Of a stretch of 64,000 nucleotides of DNA, positions 19,833 through 29,755 are shown one piece after another. Origin of the DNA: Haematococcus lacustris (taxonomy: Eukaryota; Chlorophyta; Chlorophyceae; Chlamydomonadales; Haematococcaceae); the NCBI GenBank assembly GCA_030144725.1, contig JASKMD010000031.1, positions 9,025,823 through 9,089,822 on the forward strand, in the 5' to 3' direction. The translations under genes were made by a program, and so were the position numbers. Each line of letters begins with the position of its first letter. Positions within the stretch are counted from its first letter, which is position 1. Below the pieces are notes generated by a model, which saw nothing but the letters and a program-made list of their open reading frames with translations, had not been told where the DNA came from and made no database searches.

Positions 19833-22800
19833 TTACTTAAGATGATGGATAGCATTGTATTCAGCCAGGACTTTATCACAGTCAGTCAGGTTGGACCTGG
19901 GCTCCCAGGTGTTGTGAGTAGAGTCATAACCCTCCCACTGCACCAGGTAGTACCTGGCTTTGTTGTCCTTGACACCCTTGTGGTCAAGCAAACGCTCAAC
20001 ATAGTACACAGGGGTCTCATCCATCCATGTCACAGGAGGTGGCATGAAGCCCACATCAGTGCCAGTGTAAGGCTTGATGAGTGACACGTGGAAGACAGGG
20101 TGCAGACGGCTCATGCTGGCAGGCAGGTCTAGCTTGACAGCTACAGCACCAACCAGCAGCAGGATCTCAAAGGGACCCACATACCTAGGTATGAGCTTAC
20201 GAGCCTTCCCAGGCTGAAGCTTGAGGTTCTTGGTGCTGAGCAACACCTTCTGGCCCACCTTGTACTCAACGTCACGCCTGGCCTTGTTGGCATAGGCAGC
20301 CTGACGGGATTGGGCTGCAGCCATGCACTTCCTGGCATTGGCAACAGCATCCTGCCACCAGCGGGTAAAGGCATGAGCAGAGGGACAACGGCCCCCATAA
20401 GGCAGATCACGTAGGCCAACAGTCACAGGGGACTGACCTGTGTTGACCAGGAAGGGGGTGGACTGGATGGACTCCTGCCACGAGTTGTTGACAGCAAACT
20501 CAGCCAAGGCTAAGTAGTCAGGCCAGTCAGATTGAGTAGGTGAGATGTAGTGCCTGAGCATCTCCTCTAACACACGGTTATACCTCTCTGTCTGGCCATC
20601 AGACTGTGGATGATAAGATGATGAGAGGGCAGGCTTAGAGCCACAGCGCCTCATGATCTCACGCCAGAACACACTTGTGAAAAGTGAGCCCCGGTCAGAG
20701 ATTAGCTCAGCAGGCATGCCATGCAGTTTGTTCACATGGTCAATGAACAGTTGTGCAAAACGGCGTGCCTTCAGATCTTCACGGCATGGCACAAAGTGAA
20801 CCATCTTGCTGAGCCTGTCCACAAAGACACAGATAGCATCATACCCATGTGATCCAGCAGGTAGCTTGGTAATGAAGTCCATGGACACAGACTCCCATCG
20901 GTAGTCAGGTATAGACAGAGGGTTGAGTAGGCCACCTGGCTTGAGAGAGGACGCCTTGTCACGTTGACAGGCATCACATGTGGACACATAGTACCTGACG
21001 TCAGCACGCATTGTGTTCCACCAAAACACACGTGACACACGTTCCAGGGTTTTGTTGATACCCACATGACCTGAATAGACTGCATCATGCATCTCGTGCA
21101 AGATGTGATTGCGCAGCTCAGAGTCATTGGGAACCACTACCTTATCCTTACCAGTGAGCCGCCATAGGCCATGTGTGTCCTGGTACATGCTGGACAGATC
21201 AGCTTCAGCATTAAACGCAGGGTCAAGCCGGTATCCTTGGATGAGTTGATCAGACAAACCCAGAAAATGGGCAGGAGCCGCAGGATAGTGCACTGAGGTG
21301 TTAGATGTACAGGTGACCAAGGGAACAAAGTCCCTGTTATGGCTTGTATCAGTAGTATTTTCAGTAATTTCTGGAGTTGAGGAGGATTTCGCAGTGACTG
21401 CAGCAGGGGCATTGGCCTCGAGGGCTCTAGCCACACTAGCTCCCTCCCCCTCACGGGAAAGTTGGGCCCGCCTTCTGGTGAGCATTGCACACACAGTGGC
21501 ACTTTCCTGGAGGCCAGTAATTAACCGGGATAAAGGGTCTGCTGGGTTGACAGGACCAGGAATATACTCTAGCTTAAAGTCAAACCTAGACAGCAGTTCC
21601 ATCCACCTAGCCTGACGCCTAGACAGATTCTTCTGTGTAGGCAGTGAAATCAAAGGCTTATGGTCGGTGAACAGAGTGAATGGCACACCTTCAAGGTAGC
21701 AACGCCATTCCTTGCATGCGGTGACAAGAGCAAGCATCTCTTGCTCACCTGTGGTGTAGTTGACCTCAGCAGAGGACATCTTCTTGCTCAGATAGGCAAG
21801 GGGATACCCATCCTGCATCAGGACTGCACCTACTCCTTGGAGTGAGGCGTCACAGTAGACCTGGAAGGGTTGGGTATGATCTGGCAGGCGCAGCATAGGC
21901 ACGTTAGCCACAGCAGCTTTGAGCTCATAGAAGGCATGACGTTCATGGTCAGGCCAGGAGTGCCAGGGGAATGTGGCACTGAGCTTGCCACACAGATCAG
22001 TCAGGGGTGCTGAGATGGCACTGAAGTTATGCACAAACTTGCGAACAAAGTTGGCAGCACCCAGGAAGGACTGCAGCTGGGTCAGGGATGAAGGGACAGG
22101 CCAGTCAACAATGGCCCTCACCTTGTCAGGGTCCACAGAGATGGCACCAGCTGAGATCACATGCCCAAGAAACCTGAGGGTGAGCTGCATGAACTCACAT
22201 TTGGACATCTTGGCATACAGTTTGTTTTTACGCAGCAGGTCAAAGACAAGGCGTAGGTGCTGCAGGTGCTCAGGTAGAGACTTAGACATGACCAGTATGT
22301 CATCTAGATAGACTAGTGCACACTTGCCCAGCACAGGTGCAAATGCATCATTCATGACACGTTGGAAGGTGGCAGGGGCATTGGTCAGGCCAAAGGACAG
22401 CACCTTGAATTGGAAGTGACCTTCAGGAGTCCTGAAGGCAGTCTTGGGGACGTCTTCAGGGGTGATCCTGATCTGGTGGTAGCCAGCTTGCAGGTCAAGA
22501 GAGGAGAAGACAGAACACCCTGACAACCTGTCAAACAGATCATCAATCCTGGGCAGGGGGTACTGGTCACGTAGTGTGAGCTTGTTGAGCTGACGGTAGT
22601 CAATGCACATGCGTAGCTCACCTGACTTTTTCTGCACAAACAGGATGGGTGCAGCATAGGGGGAGGAGCTGGGCTCAATCATACCTTTGGCCAGGTAGTC
22701 CTGGATCTGTCTCTTGAGCTCCTCTTGCTCAGGTTTACTGAGGCGGTACATGGGGGTCACAGGTGGACGGGCGTCAGGGACCAGGGGTATGGTATGACCC

Positions 22801-23372
22801 ACAGGACGTTCAGGTGGGGTATCAGTGAGTGGTTTAAATACATCACTGTACTCATCGAGTAGGGTTTGTAGGTCAGCTTTAATAGCTGCAGGTATGTGTT
22901 GGTTGTCTTGGTCGCTGGGTGTACCAGGACTGGCAGAGGCAGAGCCTTCAGCCATGACTAAAGCAACCACAGCACGGCCTCCTTTAAGGAGCCACCTGGA
23001 CGCCTGGGTAGCTGAGATTAACTCAGGCTTGGCTTTGAGAGCATTGATTAAGAATGCAGGGGATGGTCTTACAGCAGAACATTGCCCAACATACTTAGGG
23101 GCTGCCACAGCAGGACATGGCAGAGTCACAGCAGTCTTGCCAGCAGCAGAAAGAGAAAGGGTTTTACCCTCATAAGAAAGGATAGCCTTGTTGGCAAACA
23201 GCCAATCATCACCCAGAAGCACATCATACCCTTGCACAAAGCTAGGCATGACTGTCAGCTTGCATGTGGCACAGTGGCCAGGCAGACATAAGTCCACAGT
23301 GGCAAACTGCTTGCAGGACAGAGTGGTGTTGTCAGCCAGTGACCACTGTTGTGCTGTGGGGAGAGGCTCCAA
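19833..23372 (-). CDS. Gypsy-2 pol: protease end, reverse transcriptase, RNase H, integrase, chromodomain
   Basis: An open frame of 1179 codons. Residues 1-100 are the end of the retropepsin-like protease region. RT (about 215-400) has FVQKKSGELRMCIDYRQLN, FSSLDLQAGYHQIRI, LSFGLTNAPATFQRVMN and the catalytic YLDD. RNase H (about 490-610) has YCDASLQGVGAVL, TTGEQEMLA and FTDHKPL. Integrase has an HHCC finger (H..H..CDAC) then the D-D-E core: SMDFITKLP, ISDRGSLFTSVFW and DGQTERYNRVLEEML, followed by a GPY/F-type module (RYVGPF) and a C-terminal chromodomain (YLVQWEGYDSTHNTWEP), the hallmark of chromoviruses and thought to guide integration to marked chromatin. The frame has no stop, but the upstream protease is split by a MITE, so the copy is probably inactive in cis. 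Confidence 0.95.
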   Translation of the reverse strand: MEPLPTAQQWSLADNTTLSCKQFATVDLCLPGHCATCKLTVMPSFVQGYDVLLGDDWLFANKAILSYEGKTLSLSAAGKTAVTLPCPAVAAPKYVGQCSAVRPSPAFLINALKAKPELISATQASRWLLKGGRAVVALVMAEGSASASPGTPSDQDNQHIPAAIKADLQTLLDEYSDVFKPLTDTPPERPVGHTIPLVPDARPPVTPMYRLSKPEQEELKRQIQDYLAKGMIEPSSSPYAAPILFVQKKSGELRMCIDYRQLNKLTLRDQYPLPRIDDLFDRLSGCSVFSSLDLQAGYHQIRITPEDVPKTAFRTPEGHFQFKVLSFGLTNAPATFQRVMNDAFAPVLGKCALVYLDDILVMSKSLPEHLQHLRLVFDLLRKNKLYAKMSKCEFMQLTLRFLGHVISAGAISVDPDKVRAIVDWPVPSSLTQLQSFLGAANFVRKFVHNFSAISAPLTDLCGKLSATFPWHSWPDHERHAFYELKAAVANVPMLRLPDHTQPFQVYCDASLQGVGAVLMQDGYPLAYLSKKMSSAEVNYTTGEQEMLALVTACKEWRCYLEGVPFTLFTDHKPLISLPTQKNLSRRQARWMELLSRFDFKLEYIPGPVNPADPLSRLITGLQESATVCAMLTRRRAQLSREGEGASVARALEANAPAAVTAKSSSTPEITENTTDTSHNRDFVPLVTCTSNTSVHYPAAPAHFLGLSDQLIQGYRLDPAFNAEADLSSMYQDTHGLWRLTGKDKVVVPNDSELRNHILHEMHDAVYSGHVGINKTLERVSRVFWWNTMRADVRYYVSTCDACQRDKASSLKPGGLLNPLSIPDYRWESVSMDFITKLPAGSHGYDAICVFVDRLSKMVHFVPCREDLKARRFAQLFIDHVNKLHGMPAELISDRGSLFTSVFWREIMRRCGSKPALSSSYHPQSDGQTERYNRVLEEMLRHYISPTQSDWPDYLALAEFAVNNSWQESIQSTPFLVNTGQSPVTVGLRDLPYGGRCPSAHAFTRWWQDAVANARKCMAAAQSRQAAYANKARRDVEYKVGQKVLLSTKNLKLQPGKARKLIPRYVGPFEILLLVGAVAVKLDLPASMSRLHPVFHVSLIKPYTGTDVGFMPPPVTWMDETPVYYVERLLDHKGVKDNKARYYLVQWEGYDSTHNTWEPRSNLTDCDKVLAEYNAIHHLK

Positions 23373-23418
23373 TGGCAGTGCATGCTTCAGAGCAAAGGCA
23401 GTGCTGACAAAGGAGTGT

Positions 23419-23657
23419 CACTCCTACAAATTAATCCCTGCGTTTTTCCCTGCGTTTTAGGCCAACCTTGTCCGATTGGACTGAAATTTTGATAGATGGT
23501 GTTTTGCAGAAAATAAAACATATTGTTTTTTGAGAAAAGTTTTCAAAAAACAATATGTTTTATTTTCTGCAAAATACCATCTATCAAATTTTCAGTCCAA
23601 TCGGACAAGGTTGGCCTAAAACGCAGGGAAAAACGCAGGGATTAATTTGTAGGAGTG
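23419..23657. mobile_element. Foldback MITE, copy 2, inside the Gypsy-2 protease (239 bp)
   Basis: Almost a full palindrome: arms CACTCCTACAAATTAATCCC... and its complement meet at an AT-rich centre near 23540. It lies in the Gypsy-2 protease directly after the catalytic motif LCDTGA. Counting bases shows that removal with one copy of a 2-bp duplicate (GT) restores the usual Gypsy motif GATHSFVS in frame, while a 3- or 4-bp duplicate does not. The ends and size suggest a nonautonomous CACTA-like element. Confidence 0.85.
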
Positions 23658-23832
23658 GTGTTGCACCAGTGTCACACAAGAAGCGTGCCTGATGCCCATT
23701 GACAGTGCCAGCAAACAGGAAATGCAGTGATCCTTCCTCTTGAGCAGTACCACAGAGTACAGTCTTAAGTTCATCAGCAGCAGAACATGTGGGTACCACA
23801 GTACAGGTCTGGCTACCTGACAGGGCAACACC
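23658..23832 (-). pseudogene. Gypsy-2 protease, N-terminal part, split by the MITE
   Basis: The minus frame contains FLFAGTVNGHQARFLCDTGA, the active-site region of a retropepsin (D-T-G). It is cut directly after the catalytic triplet. The rest of the domain is at the start of the 19833-23372 frame. Confidence 0.75.
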
Positions 23833-25938
23833 CTAGCGCTGACCGGCACCACGGCCGCCATTGCGACCAGCACCACCCTTGCCGGAACGGCCTCCGCGGC
23901 CACCAGGGCCATTGCGGTTCTGGCTGGGACCTGGGGCAGAGCCACCGTCGTCGCCAGGAGGTGGGGGGCGCGGGCGCTTGTTGCCAGAAGCTGACCTCAG
24001 CTTCTCATTGGCGGACTTCAGAGCCAGGAACATACCAGTGTTCCCGTTCTTGCGCATTGCTTCCTCCTGGGTCAGATGACCGTCGGAGCAGTCCGGGATC
24101 TTGTGACCGGTCACTCCACAGTGGTAGCACCAGGTGACAGGGGCGGGCGGCGGAGCCGCAGCGCCATGGGAACGTGAAGTTCCAGCGCCACCAGCGCCAC
24201 CGGTACGGCCGGGGCGGTAGGCGGAGACAGGGGCGACAACCGCCCGGATGGCAGAGATCTGTGGGCGCACAGCAGCAGCATGACCAGCACCACGTTTGCT
24301 GGGAGTGACATTGGCACCAGCAGAGGCAACATTAGCCTTGTGGTTGTCAATGGCAGCAGACACAGCATCTTCAAGGGTGGGGTGAGGTAGTGACCTGAGG
24401 TCCTTGGCTACAGCACCACGCAGCTGGGGGGTGAGACCCCTCTGGAAAGTGGCCACAGTCAGAGCACGGTTCATGCAACCAGCACCACACATGGTGATGG
24501 TGTTGCGAAACTCAGTGATGTAGGCCTGCAGGGTGACACCTGAGGACATGCGCAGCAGCTCAAAGTTCATGAGCTTGTCATGGGCTTGGTCGAGATCAGT
24601 GACAAGATCCTCCCCTACCATCTCAATGAACTGCTTGCACAGATAGTCCCATGGAGGATAGCCAGCATGTGTCAAGGCATAGGCATCCCTGATGGACTTG
24701 AACCAGACCTCCCTAGCTTTGCCTGACAAGAAGGATGGCAGTGCAAGGGCAGGATCAAGGTTATTATTAACACAGTGCACCTCAAGATCTTCAAGAAAGG
24801 TGACAGCACGTTTTCCCTGAGCAAGGCTGTTGTCAGACCAACGCTCAACAGGGGGCAAACCCCTGTGGGCGTGCACCACAGTGTCAGGTGCCTGAGGCAC
24901 AGCAGCAAGTGGGGCTGGGGCAGAACCACCAGACAGCCCAGCATACTTCTGACGGATTGCAGCAATGGATGCTGCTGCCCTGGTGGCAGGCCTGTTAGGG
25001 CTCTGCCCCACTGGAGCCCTGCCAGAGACAGGAGCACCCTGGGCTACTGTGGCTTGTGCAGCAGTGTATGCAGCACGTGCAGCAGATGCAGCAACAACAG
25101 TGTGTGTAGCATTGTGCACAGCAGGCTGGACAGCAGGCTGGACAACAGAGCTGCCATTACCTACATGTCCTGCAGCAGGGTGAAGGGGACCTGTAGACCC
25201 ACCTGCAGCTGAGGGGTCATCTTCCTGCGGAGCAGCAGACTGGGGTGCGACAGCACCAGCAGGCTGTCGAGAAGAGAGACGACCAGCACTAAACAGGTTC
25301 GCTACTGTATTGCGATGCTGTCCGGCTGCAAGCCCGTAGGGCGGAGGAGACCTGACTGGGGCCGCGGAGCTAAGACCAACAGCAGGACTTACCCCAGCAG
25401 TGACAGCGGCGTGACTGGCCTCCAGGGCAGTGAGCCGAGCTTGAACAGCGGCCAGAGTGTCCTCGCGAGCCTGAAGAGAGGCGTGGAGCTCCTGAATGGC
25501 CGTGTCGCGCTCGTCAAGCTCCTCCTCCTCGTCGTCGTCCTCCAGCTGACCCTCCTCAACACGGGGAGCAGCAGCAGCAGCGTTGCTAGCAATCATTCGC
25601 TCAAGCGAGGCCTCCAACATAGCCTCGTGTTCTGTGACCGAGCGACCGTGTAGGTAAACTGGGTACTCAGTGTGGGCCTCAGGCCAGGACTGCTCCTCAA
25701 GGAAGTTTATCAGTTCAATGGCCGCGGGCGAAGCCGGGTCAATATTTGCAGGGAGCTTAGCAATGGCTGCGTCGCGAGGACTGACAAGCCTAGCAGCATC
25801 CGCTGCTTCCCGGGCAGCAATTGCCTCGGGGGTAGGTGCAGCGGTAGGCCCACGCCTAGCTGGTCGCAACCTATATTGCCTAGCGAGAGCCTCATCTTCT
25901 GGGGTGATTGTGTATTCAAGTCGGGCACTTCGAACCAT
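23833..25938 (-). CDS. Gypsy-2 gag polyprotein
   Basis: A 701-codon open frame. Residues 1-150 are acidic and carry a coiled coil (ELDERDTAIQELHASLQARE). About 370-530 matches retrotransposon gag capsid regions (FLSGKAREVWFKSIRDAY, ITEFRNTITMCGAG, TFQRGLTPQLRGAVAKDL). A CCHC zinc knuckle (CYHCGVTGHKIPDC, C-x2-C-x4-H-x4-C) near residue 605 precedes a Gly/Arg-rich RNA-binding tail. It would form the particle that packages the element RNA. The frame is intact; stop TAG at 23833. Confidence 0.9.
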   Translation of the reverse strand: MVRSARLEYTITPEDEALARQYRLRPARRGPTAAPTPEAIAAREAADAARLVSPRDAAIAKLPANIDPASPAAIELINFLEEQSWPEAHTEYPVYLHGRSVTEHEAMLEASLERMIASNAAAAAPRVEEGQLEDDDEEEELDERDTAIQELHASLQAREDTLAAVQARLTALEASHAAVTAGVSPAVGLSSAAPVRSPPPYGLAAGQHRNTVANLFSAGRLSSRQPAGAVAPQSAAPQEDDPSAAGGSTGPLHPAAGHVGNGSSVVQPAVQPAVHNATHTVVAASAARAAYTAAQATVAQGAPVSGRAPVGQSPNRPATRAAASIAAIRQKYAGLSGGSAPAPLAAVPQAPDTVVHAHRGLPPVERWSDNSLAQGKRAVTFLEDLEVHCVNNNLDPALALPSFLSGKAREVWFKSIRDAYALTHAGYPPWDYLCKQFIEMVGEDLVTDLDQAHDKLMNFELLRMSSGVTLQAYITEFRNTITMCGAGCMNRALTVATFQRGLTPQLRGAVAKDLRSLPHPTLEDAVSAAIDNHKANVASAGANVTPSKRGAGHAAAVRPQISAIRAVVAPVSAYRPGRTGGAGGAGTSRSHGAAAPPPAPVTWCYHCGVTGHKIPDCSDGHLTQEEAMRKNGNTGMFLALKSANEKLRSASGNKRPRPPPPGDDGGSAPGPSQNRNGPGGRGGRSGKGGAGRNGGRGAGQR

Positions 25939-25991
25939 TTTTTATATGGTCGAGGCCGGGTGTTAACTGGCAACGTCGGTCGGAAACCACT

Positions 25992-26290
25992 TGTAGCGTG
26001 CAGCCTCATAAGGGCGACGCTGGACCGTTTGAACCATGTGTAACACTGAGCCGGCCGCGAGGGCACCGAAGTGCGGGTACTGAAAGGGTCAGCCACAAGG
26101 CATTACCGTGAGAAGGCTAGGGCTTAGAACGGGGCCCCCTGGAATCGAACCAGTTGTCCTCACAGCTTACGCTGCTAGGCTTTACCTGCCAACTCACACT
26201 AATGCGGTGTGACCGATATCCTGTAGCTGCCTCGGGTTAACCGCGACCGCCCAGACGACACTAAGGGACTACGCGGAGCGCGCCCTTACA
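25992..26290 (-). repeat. Gypsy-2 5' LTR
   Basis: 299-bp partner of 19304-19602, near-identical (one visible difference, CTTATAAG against CTCATAAG). The same B-box-like T-arm lies at 26139-26153. Confidence 0.9.
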
Positions 26291-26295
26291 TTCAA

Positions 26296-26585
26296 TGTAA
26301 CGACTAATAGGAGCTCATGAGATGACAACGTGCAACGCCTGTAGACTTATATGCACGTTACATTCCTCCCCCCCCTATTCGGCTCGAAGGCACGATTCGA
26401 TGATATCGATTAGGGGAGATCTCCACGCGTTAGCCGGGGATCGAACCTGGGTGGGCGCCCATCTCCATACCAAAGGTTACCCCTTGCACAACGGCAAGGG
26501 CATCCGGTCGGAAACCAATGTAACGACTAATAGGAGCTCATGAGATGACAACGTGCAACGCCTGTAGACTTATATGCACGTTACA
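26296..26585 (-). mobile_element. TRIM (miniature LTR retrotransposon), 290 bp with identical 67-bp LTRs
   Basis: LTRs 26296-26362 and 26519-26585 are identical, start TGTAACG and end CGTTACA. On the minus strand a primer-binding site TGGTTTCCGACCGG (26517 downward) follows one LTR and a purine tract (GGGGGGGGAGGAA) precedes the other. The 156-bp middle has no ORF but carries an A-box-like (TTGTGCAAGGGG) and a B-box-like (GGTTCGATCCC, 26436-26450) sequence with tRNA-like spacing. Flanks differ (TTCAA left, CTCGC right); CTCGC also stands at the far side of Gypsy-2. Needs proteins from another element. Confidence 0.85.
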
Positions 26586-27010
26586 CTCGCTGTCCACAGT
26601 AGAGCTTGTGTCAGCTGACGGTGGAGTCCTCGTCCAGGAATGAAATGAGCCGAATGGAGAGAAGCATAAGTAAGCAAAGATAGTGGTAGCACGAGGAGAT
26701 AGTATGAGAAGATGGTGATAGTATGAGATGGTAGTTGTTGAGATTGTGGTAGTGGGGACAGCGTGGATCATTTTGGTGAGCTTATCGACGAAGACAACAA
26801 TGGCATCGTGTCCAGCTGCAGTGGAGGGCAGCTGAGTGATGAGGTCCATGCTGACATGTTCCCAGCGGTGCTGAGGAATAGGAAGCGGATGTAGGAGGCC
26901 GATTGGTTTGGCCGGAGATGGGGATGTCATGTGCTTCACGGAGTAGGGCGGTGCGCATGGGTCCCACCGGGGTGTAAAGCCGGCGAGTCCCCCGTCCAGT
27001 GTGGTACATG
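26586..27010 (-). pseudogene. Gypsy-1 integrase fragment
   Basis: Minus frames read GPMRTALLREAHDIPISG (end of the HHCC finger region) and PIGLLHPLPIPQHRWEHVSM, then DLITQLPSTAAGHDAIVVFV and DKLTKMIHAVPTTT (start of the integrase core with its first Asp). A frameshift lies between them, and the second and third catalytic residues are missing because the frame runs into low-complexity CTATCACCATC-like sequence. This is the only recognisable coding remnant of Gypsy-1. Confidence 0.75.
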
Positions 27011-28893
27011 AGGTTTCCCTGGATTTGAAACTGGCGTGATTTGCCAGCCAGTGCAGCCGCTAGGAGGCGCTGGTACTGTGGATCTGCAGTCGCAGATTGC
27101 TCATCGATGTGCAGTTGAGGATGGGGTGCGGAGAGCGACTCCGTTCCCGTGGCAGTCGGAATGCCTGGAGTATTTGGGTATGTATGCCCAGGACGACGGA
27201 ACGCCCTTCAGTGTGTGTTCACTCCCAAGACGGAGGTGTACAGATGGAAGTCAGCTCGGCGTGACAGCGCGTCCGCTGACTGGTGCTAAGCGTGTGAGTG
27301 TGCGCAAGCTATGCAGCTAGCGGCTTGATTGTTGTGGCTGGATGCTGAGCTGGCCTAGCTCTGCTTGTCATGCCATTGATGTGCTGACCTGCTGTGCAGG
27401 TTGTCCACGGTATTGATCCTGGCTGGGTAGCAGGAGATGCTTGTTGTAGCTAGATGTTCTGTCATGATGGTGCGCTCAGCTGGGCAGCTGTAGTTAGCTA
27501 AGCGGCTTGAGTGTTCTGGCAGGCTGCTGGGCTGGGTAGCGCTGCTGCCATGATGTATGTGTGCTTCCTCAGGTGCTACCTGAGCTGCCATGATGTGCGC
27601 ATGCTCTGAAGCTATGCGGCTTGTTTGTGTGGGTAGGCTGCTAGGCTGGATAGCTTTGCTGCCATGTTGTGTATGATGTGCTCTGGTTGTGCACTGTTAC
27701 CAGATGTAGAGGGTTGTGGTTGCTGTGCTTCTGTGGCTGCAAGGCTTGATGACTGAGCTCTGCAATAGTGTAGGTTGAGACTGTGGCCTGAGATGGTTGG
27801 AACCGTGATGGTTGATGCCCTGGGTTGTGAGGTGTGTAACGTGGCAGAAGGTGAGGAGGAAGGTACCTCTTAGTGGGTTGGCCTGATGGTAGATTGAGCC
27901 AGTGGACTGTGATCAGTGGTGTGTAACTGTGCCTTACAACTCTGTGGTTAGAGGTTTGATCCTGACCTGGCCAGTGGTTGGTGTGCAATTGACCCGGGTC
28001 CCGTGGAAGTAAAGGCAGCGTGCCAGGTAACAATGGAAGGTGGAGACACAGCCTTGTAACATGGCTGGTGGTGTGTTCTGTGGTCTGATGATGATGATTC
28101 AGCAAGAGGTTGACGTGTATGCCTGGGCGGTGTGCCAGGTTAAGGTGTGGGTGCTGTTTTCAACGAATGTCAACGTGATAATGGGTGGTGGTGGGGTTGA
28201 TGGTGGTGTGCTCAGGTTGTTGAGCCAGGTTGTTGATACTGTGCTGATGGCTATGATGGTACCGTGCTTGATGCATTGGCCAGACTGTGTGCCCTGATGG
28301 ACTGGTAGAAGCTGAGACAGGCCAATTAAACATGGCTGGCTTTACAATGTCAACGTATCGTGAGGGTGGTGGCGGGGTTGATGGAGGTGCACGCAGGCTG
28401 CTAGCAAACTGTAACTAGGCTGCATGTAAACGAAGGTGACGAAGGGCCTCCAGCCCGCCTGTCTTGGGCTGCGTGTCGAACTGGGGCTGCGAGGTACGGA
28501 TGTCTATAGCGATGTCCAGCGATGTCCAGCGATGTCCAGCAAGGTCCAGCGAGGTACGGATGTGTCCAGCGAGTCCACTGCAAACAGCAGGTAGCACTGC
28601 TTTCGCAGGTAAGCACTGCTTTCGCAGGTAAACACCGCTCTCGCGGGTAGTCACTGCTAACGCAGGTGGGCACCGCTTTCGCGGGTAGGCATCTGAAACA
28701 CTGCAGGTACAACCACTGCAGGTTAGCGCTGTGAGTTGAGCAGCTGGGCAAGCTTACATTGCGATGGGTCAGCGGTAGCTTGAGCCTTCGGCGTTCTTGC
28801 ACCGGAGGTACTGCCCAAGAATATCTCAAAAGCTCGATTACTGCGTTGCGTTAGGCAAGAACACAGGCTGATGATCGATGCGAGGAAACCAAA
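27011..28893. other. Non-coding interior of Gypsy-1
   Basis: About 1.9 kb without supported coding sequence. It is rich in GCTGGGCTGGGTAGC-like and GGTGGTGGGGTTGATGG repeats, with short tandem repeats GCGATGTCCA (28510-28560) and CACTGCTTTCGCAGGTAAG (28600-28690). The position should hold gag, so it was deleted or replaced by unrelated sequence. Confidence 0.55.
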
Positions 28894-29253
28894 TGTTAGA
28901 GTATAGCCGGGGCAGCAGTATACATGGCAGGCGGCGGAGGCCAGAATCTATTCCGACAGTGGTAGTGGCTGCTTAGTGGCTGTTGCTGATGCTTTCGTAC
29001 TCTGGAAGTAGCGCGCTTCAGACATCGAGTCGCCAGGATCCATCCTTACATGTCTCTACATTCTTCTTAGTTCTCCAATCAGAGATCCCGAGTAGTCTGT
29101 TTCTAATCCCATCCTCCGCGAATCCTTCCTCCCCAATCCTGCCTGGCCTCAGCTGAAGTAAACCGAAAGTCACATCTCACGCATGCAAGGCTATAAAGAC
29201 TTGCAAGCGCATTCAAAGCCCATGCATACCAGGTCTAAAGTTGAACTGTAACT
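28894..29253 (-). repeat. Gypsy-1 5' LTR
   Basis: 360 bp partner of 18768-19127. Its outermost base has changed (A to T on the + strand) but the AGCAT target duplicate directly follows. Confidence 0.9.
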
Positions 29254-29453
29254 AGCATGCTCGCTAGAGCACGACCTGTTAAATCAACATCCTGTGGGTT
29301 TAACAACAGCTGTAGTGGCGTTTTCACGCGTTTAAAAACGTTAGCAGCCCTATCTTTAAAACGTTTAGTACGCGGCCCCTCCCTTATTAACAGCCACAAA
29401 GCAAACTTGTGGTTGTTAATAGGGGAGGGGACTTGTTTGTGGCTGTTAGTAGC
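29254..29453 (-). pseudogene. Coding-like segment caught between two LTR retrotransposons
   Basis: The minus strand reads NNHKFALWLLIREGPRTKRF, KDRAANVFKRVKTPLQLLLN and PQDVDLTGRALASML without a stop, then meets the Gypsy-1 target duplicate. Beyond Gypsy-1 the frame continues as LISTGDD and stops. On the other side, past Gypsy-3, a further coding-like stretch lies at 34024-34190. Protein family not recognised. Codon-like composition suggests a former exon of a host gene or DNA transposase cut by two insertions. Confidence 0.35.
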
Positions 29454-29458
29454 GGAGG

Positions 29459-29630
29459 TGTTGCGTGATGAGTGGCGGTGATTGAGTTCTCCGTGACAGA
29501 CTGGGCGTTGTCAGGAAGTCTGCCCGGGAATCGAACCCGGCCTCAGATCACCTCACCACATCACACTTCTCACAGGGGAGATCCAGATCTCTCAACCGGC
29601 ATTAGCTTAGCCTTACATGGTCGCGTAACA
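29459..29630 (-). repeat. Gypsy-3 3' LTR
   Basis: 172 bp, related to the 163-bp LTRs of Gypsy-4 and -5 (shared GGGTTCGATTCCCGGGCAG segment, here at 29522-29540 in reverse). TG..CA ends. Confidence 0.8.
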
Positions 29631-29755
29631 TTCCCCCCCACCTGGCTCAGCTGTCCTCAGCTGACCACTGTGGTGTTGCCCCGCTCAGGCACATTGTGCC
29701 ATCACTCGCGCCCACACTAGCGCTAGGTGTCTGAGTTCCAACCATGCCTCCACCA

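Larger units (their letters stand above)
19304..26290 (-). mobile_element. Gypsy-2: chromodomain Ty3/Gypsy retrotransposon (6987 bp)
   Basis: LTRs of 299 bp at 19304-19602 (3') and 25992-26290 (5') begin TGTAAGGGCGCGC and end GCACGCTACA on the minus strand. A purine tract (GGGGGGGAGGAA) borders the 3' LTR and the primer-binding site TGGTTTCCGACCGA (25989 downward) follows the 5' LTR. It encodes gag (23833-25938) and pol (19833-23372 plus a protease start at 23660-23830) but is broken by a MITE (23419-23657) in the protease. The outer flanks do not match each other (CTCGC left, TTCAA right); CTCGC recurs only after the adjoining TRIM. Confidence 0.85.
18768..29253 (-). mobile_element. Gypsy-1: LTR retrotransposon with 360-bp LTRs, deleted inside and carrying a nested composite
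   Basis: Two 360-bp LTRs (18768-19127 and 28894-29253) agree except at about four positions. AGCAT lies on both sides (18763-18767 and 29254-29258). Read on the minus strand, the LTR starts TGTTACAGTTCAAC and ends CTCTAACA; a purine tract (GGAGTGGGGGAGAG) abuts the 3' LTR and a primer-binding site TGGTTTCCTCGCATCG (28891 downward) follows the 5' LTR. Its own coding capacity is only an integrase fragment near 26590-27010; gag and RT are missing. The gap 19304-26585 is a later insertion of Gypsy-2 plus a TRIM. Confidence 0.85.
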
